The notes beneath the pieces are model-generated. The model worked only from the letters and a program-made list of their open reading frames with translations, was not told the DNA's origin and did no database searches. From Bryobacterales bacterium (GTDB taxonomy: Bacteria; Acidobacteriota; Terriglobia; Bryobacterales; Bryobacteraceae): a stretch of DNA of 8,284 bases. Position numbers and translations under genes: made by a program. The stretch lies in NCBI GenBank assembly GCA_025462985.1, contig JAOAPP010000522.1, forward strand, positions 1-8,284, written 5' to 3'. Numbering within the stretch: the stretch's first letter is position 1; each line of letters begins with the position of its first letter. This document shows, piece by piece, positions 6,017-8,284 of this stretch.

Positions 6017-6952
6017 TTAGCCTAAGCGTGCAGCAATCGCTGGATCGGAACCGGCGATCGCAAACTCCGGATTGCCGATCGTTCCCTCAGTCCGGACGTA
6101 GCCCAGCGCCACCACTTCGCCAAGCGCCGGAGAATAAGCCGCTGCCGTCAACTCGGCGACATTCTGACCGTTCAGTGTGAGCTTCGTTCCGGCTTCGGGC
6201 GGTGCGCTCGCGCTGATGCGCAGCGGTTTCAGATGCCGGTGAACCTGAGCTCGCGATCGAACTCGCTCCACGATCTCCTGTCCGAGATAGCAGCCCTTGC
6301 TGAAATGCACGGCGTGCAAAAGCCCCGTTTCCTGCACCAGGTACCGTTCGGTGATGTCCTCGCCATAGCGGGGAGCGCCGTTTTCAAGGCGCACCACGCG
6401 CGCGTCCTCCGCCGAGACTTCCGGAATGCCGGCAGCCTTCAGTGCCCGAACCAGCTCCGGGAGTTCTGCCGACGGAACAAAGATCCGCACACCTCGCGAT
6501 CCAGTGCTGGCAGCGCGCGTGACGAACCCGCTGCTCCATTTGGAAGAGCCAAACTCATCCTCTGGAACGGCGATGCCGAGCGCCTTCGCATGTTCGAAGC
6601 TGCGCGGACCTTCAAGGCCGATGACCGCCCAGTTTGCCGTCTCGTCATGCACTTCCGCATCGTCGGCAATGATGTAGCGGTCCAGATGCTCCAGCAGTTT
6701 CACTCCGAGTTCGGGCTCGGTGTCGAGGAAAAGACTATCCCCCAGATTGTAGATGTAAGCGTCGGCGAGAATCCGGCCCTGAGCCGTCAGGAAGAACGCG
6801 TAAACGCCTCCGCCTTCTTTCAAATCGTTCACTTGATTGGTGCTCATCGCGTGCACAAGCCGTGCCCGGTCCTCTCCGGTGACACGAATTTTGCCGCGGG
6901 CTGACAAGTCTATCGCGGCGGCGTCCGAGCGCAGTGCTTCGTAGCTGTTCAT
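6017..6952 (-). CDS. ygfZ: YgfZ-type folate-binding protein (GcvT-like), Fe-S maintenance
   Basis: 311 residues. The N-terminal part has the GcvT/YgfZ pattern: A-I-D-L-S-A-R-G-K-I-R-V-T-G-E-D-R (13-29), then M-S-T-N-Q-V-N-D-L near 36-44 and A-Q-G-R-I-L-A-D at 57-64. The family signature K-G-C-Y-L-G-Q-E lies at 219-226, with the conserved Cys at 221. The C-terminal barrel strand A-L-G-Y-V-R is at 282-287. YgfZ binds tetrahydrofolate and supports certain Fe-S enzymes, such as the tRNA methylthiolase MiaB; the signature Cys is important in the E. coli protein. The full aminomethyltransferase GcvT is longer and lacks this Cys motif, and no other glycine-cleavage gene is present. ATG 6952 is chosen because M-N-S-Y-E-A-L-R begins the conserved fold; the frame continues upstream but would overlap the preceding gene with low-complexity sequence. 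Its Shine-Dalgarno is weak (AAAAGG, 12 nt away). Last gene of a probable three-gene operon, 43 bp after the phosphatase gene. Confidence 0.9.
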   Translation of the reverse strand: MNSYEALRSDAAAIDLSARGKIRVTGEDRARLVHAMSTNQVNDLKEGGGVYAFFLTAQGRILADAYIYNLGDSLFLDTEPELGVKLLEHLDRYIIADDAEVHDETANWAVIGLEGPRSFEHAKALGIAVPEDEFGSSKWSSGFVTRAASTGSRGVRIFVPSAELPELVRALKAAGIPEVSAEDARVVRLENGAPRYGEDITERYLVQETGLLHAVHFSKGCYLGQEIVERVRSRAQVHRHLKPLRISASAPPEAGTKLTLNGQNVAELTAAAYSPALGEVVALGYVRTEGTIGNPEFAIAGSDPAIAARLG

Positions 6953-6995
6953 AACTTGGTTCGGCCTTTTAGATGCGCTCGGCCTGGCGCACGGA

Positions 6996-7778
6996 TCAAC
7001 GGACTGCGGTTGCCGGAATGCCGATGAACCTCTGCATTGCCGGCTCCAACCCCGGAGCGCAAGCATAGGCGTTCCCGCCGTAAATGCTGTTCTGGCCGTC
7101 CAGGCTCGCAAACTTGCCGCCCGCTTCTTCGATCAGAATTTTCAACGGAGCCAGATCCCACGGAGCTGCGGTCGGTTCGATCCAAGCGTCCGCTAAACCC
7201 TGCGCGACCATCATGGCATCCACCGCTCCGCCAAGGCTGCGAACCGCCCAGAATCCCTGCAGCCAGTCCACCAGGTTCTCGCTGAAGCGGCGTATACCGG
7301 CTTTCTGAAAACCGTTGAAGCACAGCACGGCATCGCCCGGTTCAGCTTTGGTGGAAACCCGAAGACGTTCGCCGTTAGACCACGCCCCGCCACCCTTCGA
7401 TGCCGACAGGAGAAGCCCCTGCCGCGGGCAATGCGCGGTGCCCGCCACCACCTCGCCGTCCTGTTCCAAACCGATCAGCACGGCCCACAGCGGAATTCCC
7501 CGCACAAAATCCCGGGTTCCGTCAATGGGATCGATGATCCACTTGCGACCGCTGAGAGACTCGCGGTTCGCTCCCTCCTCCCCGAGAATGCCGTCCTCCG
7601 GGTACTCGCGGCTGATCTGCTCTACAATCAGCTTTTCGCAGGCCCGGTCTGCTGCCGTCACCGGAGACTCGTCGTACTTTGTTTCCGCCCTTACGCCTTT
7701 TCTCTGGTAGTCCAGTGCGAGCGCCCCGGCCTCCTGCGCGATCCGCTTTGCGAGCTCAACCTCTCGTTCAAACGCCAT
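6996..7778 (-). CDS. inositol-monophosphatase-family phosphatase, HisN-like
   Basis: 260 residues, normal family length. The Mg-dependent phosphatase motifs are complete: S-P-V-T-A-A-D at 38-44, G-E-E with metal ligand E67, W-I-I-D-P-I-D-G-T at 80-88 with ligands D83 and D86, and P-W-D-L-A-P-L with D208, then I-E-E-A-G-G (216-221). The family hydrolyses small phosphomonoesters such as inositol-1-phosphate, histidinol phosphate or 3'-phosphoadenosine 5'-phosphate. The stretch D-G-T-R-D-F-V-R-G-I-P-L-W resembles the HisN histidinol-phosphatase branch more than SuhB, but this is judged by eye and no histidine-biosynthesis gene is nearby. Cytosolic; no signal peptide. ATG 7778 is chosen because M-A-F-E-R-E-V-E-L-A starts the first conserved helix and GGAG lies just upstream, although only 2 nt away. 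The longer frame to 7859 would overlap the preceding gene. Confidence 0.9.
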   Translation of the reverse strand: MAFEREVELAKRIAQEAGALALDYQRKGVRAETKYDESPVTAADRACEKLIVEQISREYPEDGILGEEGANRESLSGRKWIIDPIDGTRDFVRGIPLWAVLIGLEQDGEVVAGTAHCPRQGLLLSASKGGGAWSNGERLRVSTKAEPGDAVLCFNGFQKAGIRRFSENLVDWLQGFWAVRSLGGAVDAMMVAQGLADAWIEPTAAPWDLAPLKILIEEAGGKFASLDGQNSIYGGNAYACAPGLEPAMQRFIGIPATAVR

Positions 7779-7803
7779 GACTCCGATTATGGCGCGACGG
7801 TAT

Positions 7804-8178
7804 CTATCGGGCCGCCCTGCGAGCGTCGAACTCGCGGCCGCCCCCTTCACCGCCTTCACGAGACACAGTGAAATGAATGGTGTTGCCCTTCAGCTTGCCA
7901 TGGTAGATCATCTTGAACTGCTGGCCCTGCCACTCCCGGACAACGCTGAACACGATGTCTTCGCCGTTCACTTTTCCATCCGAAATTGCCGTTTCGCCGC
8001 CCCGCATTCCCTCCACGGAGCCTGTCACGGCATCCCCCTCGGCCTTCAACGTGATCACGCTGTGCACCGTGTTCCCCTGCGCCCCTGGGAACTCTCCGGT
8101 CCATTTGCCGTTGGGATCGCTGGCCCAAAGAGAGATCGCAATGGCCACGCCCGCAAAAAAAAGCTTGGTAGTTTTCAT
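7804..8178 (-). CDS. small secreted beta-rich protein of unknown function
   Basis: 124 residues. Residues 1-19 (M-K-T-T-K-L-F-F-A-G, hydrophobic core, S-L-W-A then S-D-P) are a Sec signal peptide with probable cleavage after A19. The mature part is short alternating strands with Gly turns: G-K-W-T-G-E-F (24-30), S-V-I-T-L-K-A-E-G-D-A-V-T-G-S-V (40-55), I-S-D-G-K-V-N-G-E-D-I-V-F-S-V (65-79), F-K-M-I-Y-H-G-K-L-K-G-N-T-I-H-F-T-V (88-105), resembling a small lipocalin-like or meander barrel. A Gly/Glu-rich link and basic end follow. I recall similar short secreted proteins from Acidobacteriota labelled hypothetical; no enzyme motif is visible. ATG 8178 is chosen because it begins the signal peptide and AGGA lies just upstream. 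First visible gene of the leftward operon, 25 bp before the phosphatase gene; a periplasmic or extracellular binding role is only a guess. Confidence 0.78.
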   Translation of the reverse strand: MKTTKLFFAGVAIAISLWASDPNGKWTGEFPGAQGNTVHSVITLKAEGDAVTGSVEGMRGGETAISDGKVNGEDIVFSVVREWQGQQFKMIYHGKLKGNTIHFTVSREGGEGGGREFDARRAAR

Positions 8179-8284
8179 GTCCTGTACTCGTCTTAGATGT
8201 TCGGCGTCAGGGTAGAGGTACGAACAGTTCTGGCCTGGCTGGCACGTTACCATATAGGAGTATTGACACAGGTTAATCTTCCCG
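8179..8284 (-). promoter_or_regulatory. upstream region of the leftward three-gene operon
   Basis: These 106 bases contain no gene I can support. The promoter of the leftward operon should lie here. TATATG on the minus strand (8251-8256) could be a -10, but the hexamer 17 bp upstream (AGATTA, 8274-8279) is a poor -35. On the plus strand TTGACA (8263-8268) is a perfect -35, but its -10 would fall beyond the window end. Confidence 0.3.

Noticed and set aside
6233..6904. A 223-codon plus-strand frame opposite ygfZ
   Set aside because: Antisense to a gene with a complete family signature; no recognisable domain of its own.
8240..8255. Possible sigma-54 promoter (TGGCACG at 8240-8246)
   Set aside because: The -24 element matches, but the bases at the -12 GC position (8253-8254) are TA, so the required second element is missing.

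Overview
The window looks like ordinary chromosomal DNA from a moderately GC-rich member of the Acidobacteriota, perhaps of the Solibacter/Bryobacter type. The main clue is the large Oar-like TonB-dependent receptor with an N-terminal carboxypeptidase-regulatory-like domain, a class greatly expanded in that phylum. The stress proteins and the small secreted beta-rich protein fit the same assignment. This placement is inferred from family content; there is no rRNA or other marker gene here. I see no phage, IS, CRISPR, tRNA or plasmid feature.

Layout. Positions 2-1189 (+) hold a YihY/BrkB-family inner-membrane protein cut by the left edge, with a long Pro/Ala/Ser-rich tail. Positions 1352-2343 (+) hold a compact two-gene stress unit: an exported BON-domain protein and, 29 bp later, a glycine-zipper protein related to YflT/DUF3341. 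A 215-bp intergenic region follows (2344-2558). It carries a long imperfect hairpin without a T-tract, then an extended -10 promoter, a palindrome at the predicted mRNA 5' end and a good Shine-Dalgarno. Positions 2559-5945 (+) encode the 1128-residue TonB-dependent receptor. A 19-bp perfect bidirectional terminator (5962-6006) separates it from a convergent unit.

The convergent unit reads leftwards from the right edge: a small secreted protein of unknown function (8178-7804), an inositol-monophosphatase/histidinol-phosphatase-family enzyme (7778-6996), then the folate-dependent Fe-S maintenance protein YgfZ (6952-6017). Gaps are 25 and 43 bp, so co-transcription is likely. No gene-free stretch exceeds 300 bp.

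How it fits together: the left half is envelope and stress related (membrane protein, BON protein, glycine-zipper protein), the centre is one self-contained outer-membrane receptor transcription unit, and the right half is a small housekeeping operon. I found no convincing undescribed multi-gene system. The best leads are regulatory: the leader palindromes in front of the receptor and BON genes, and the unexplained hairpin at 2348-2430. Several start codons were moved inward from the longest open frame because a Shine-Dalgarno and a signal peptide, or family-typical N-terminus, support the internal ATG.
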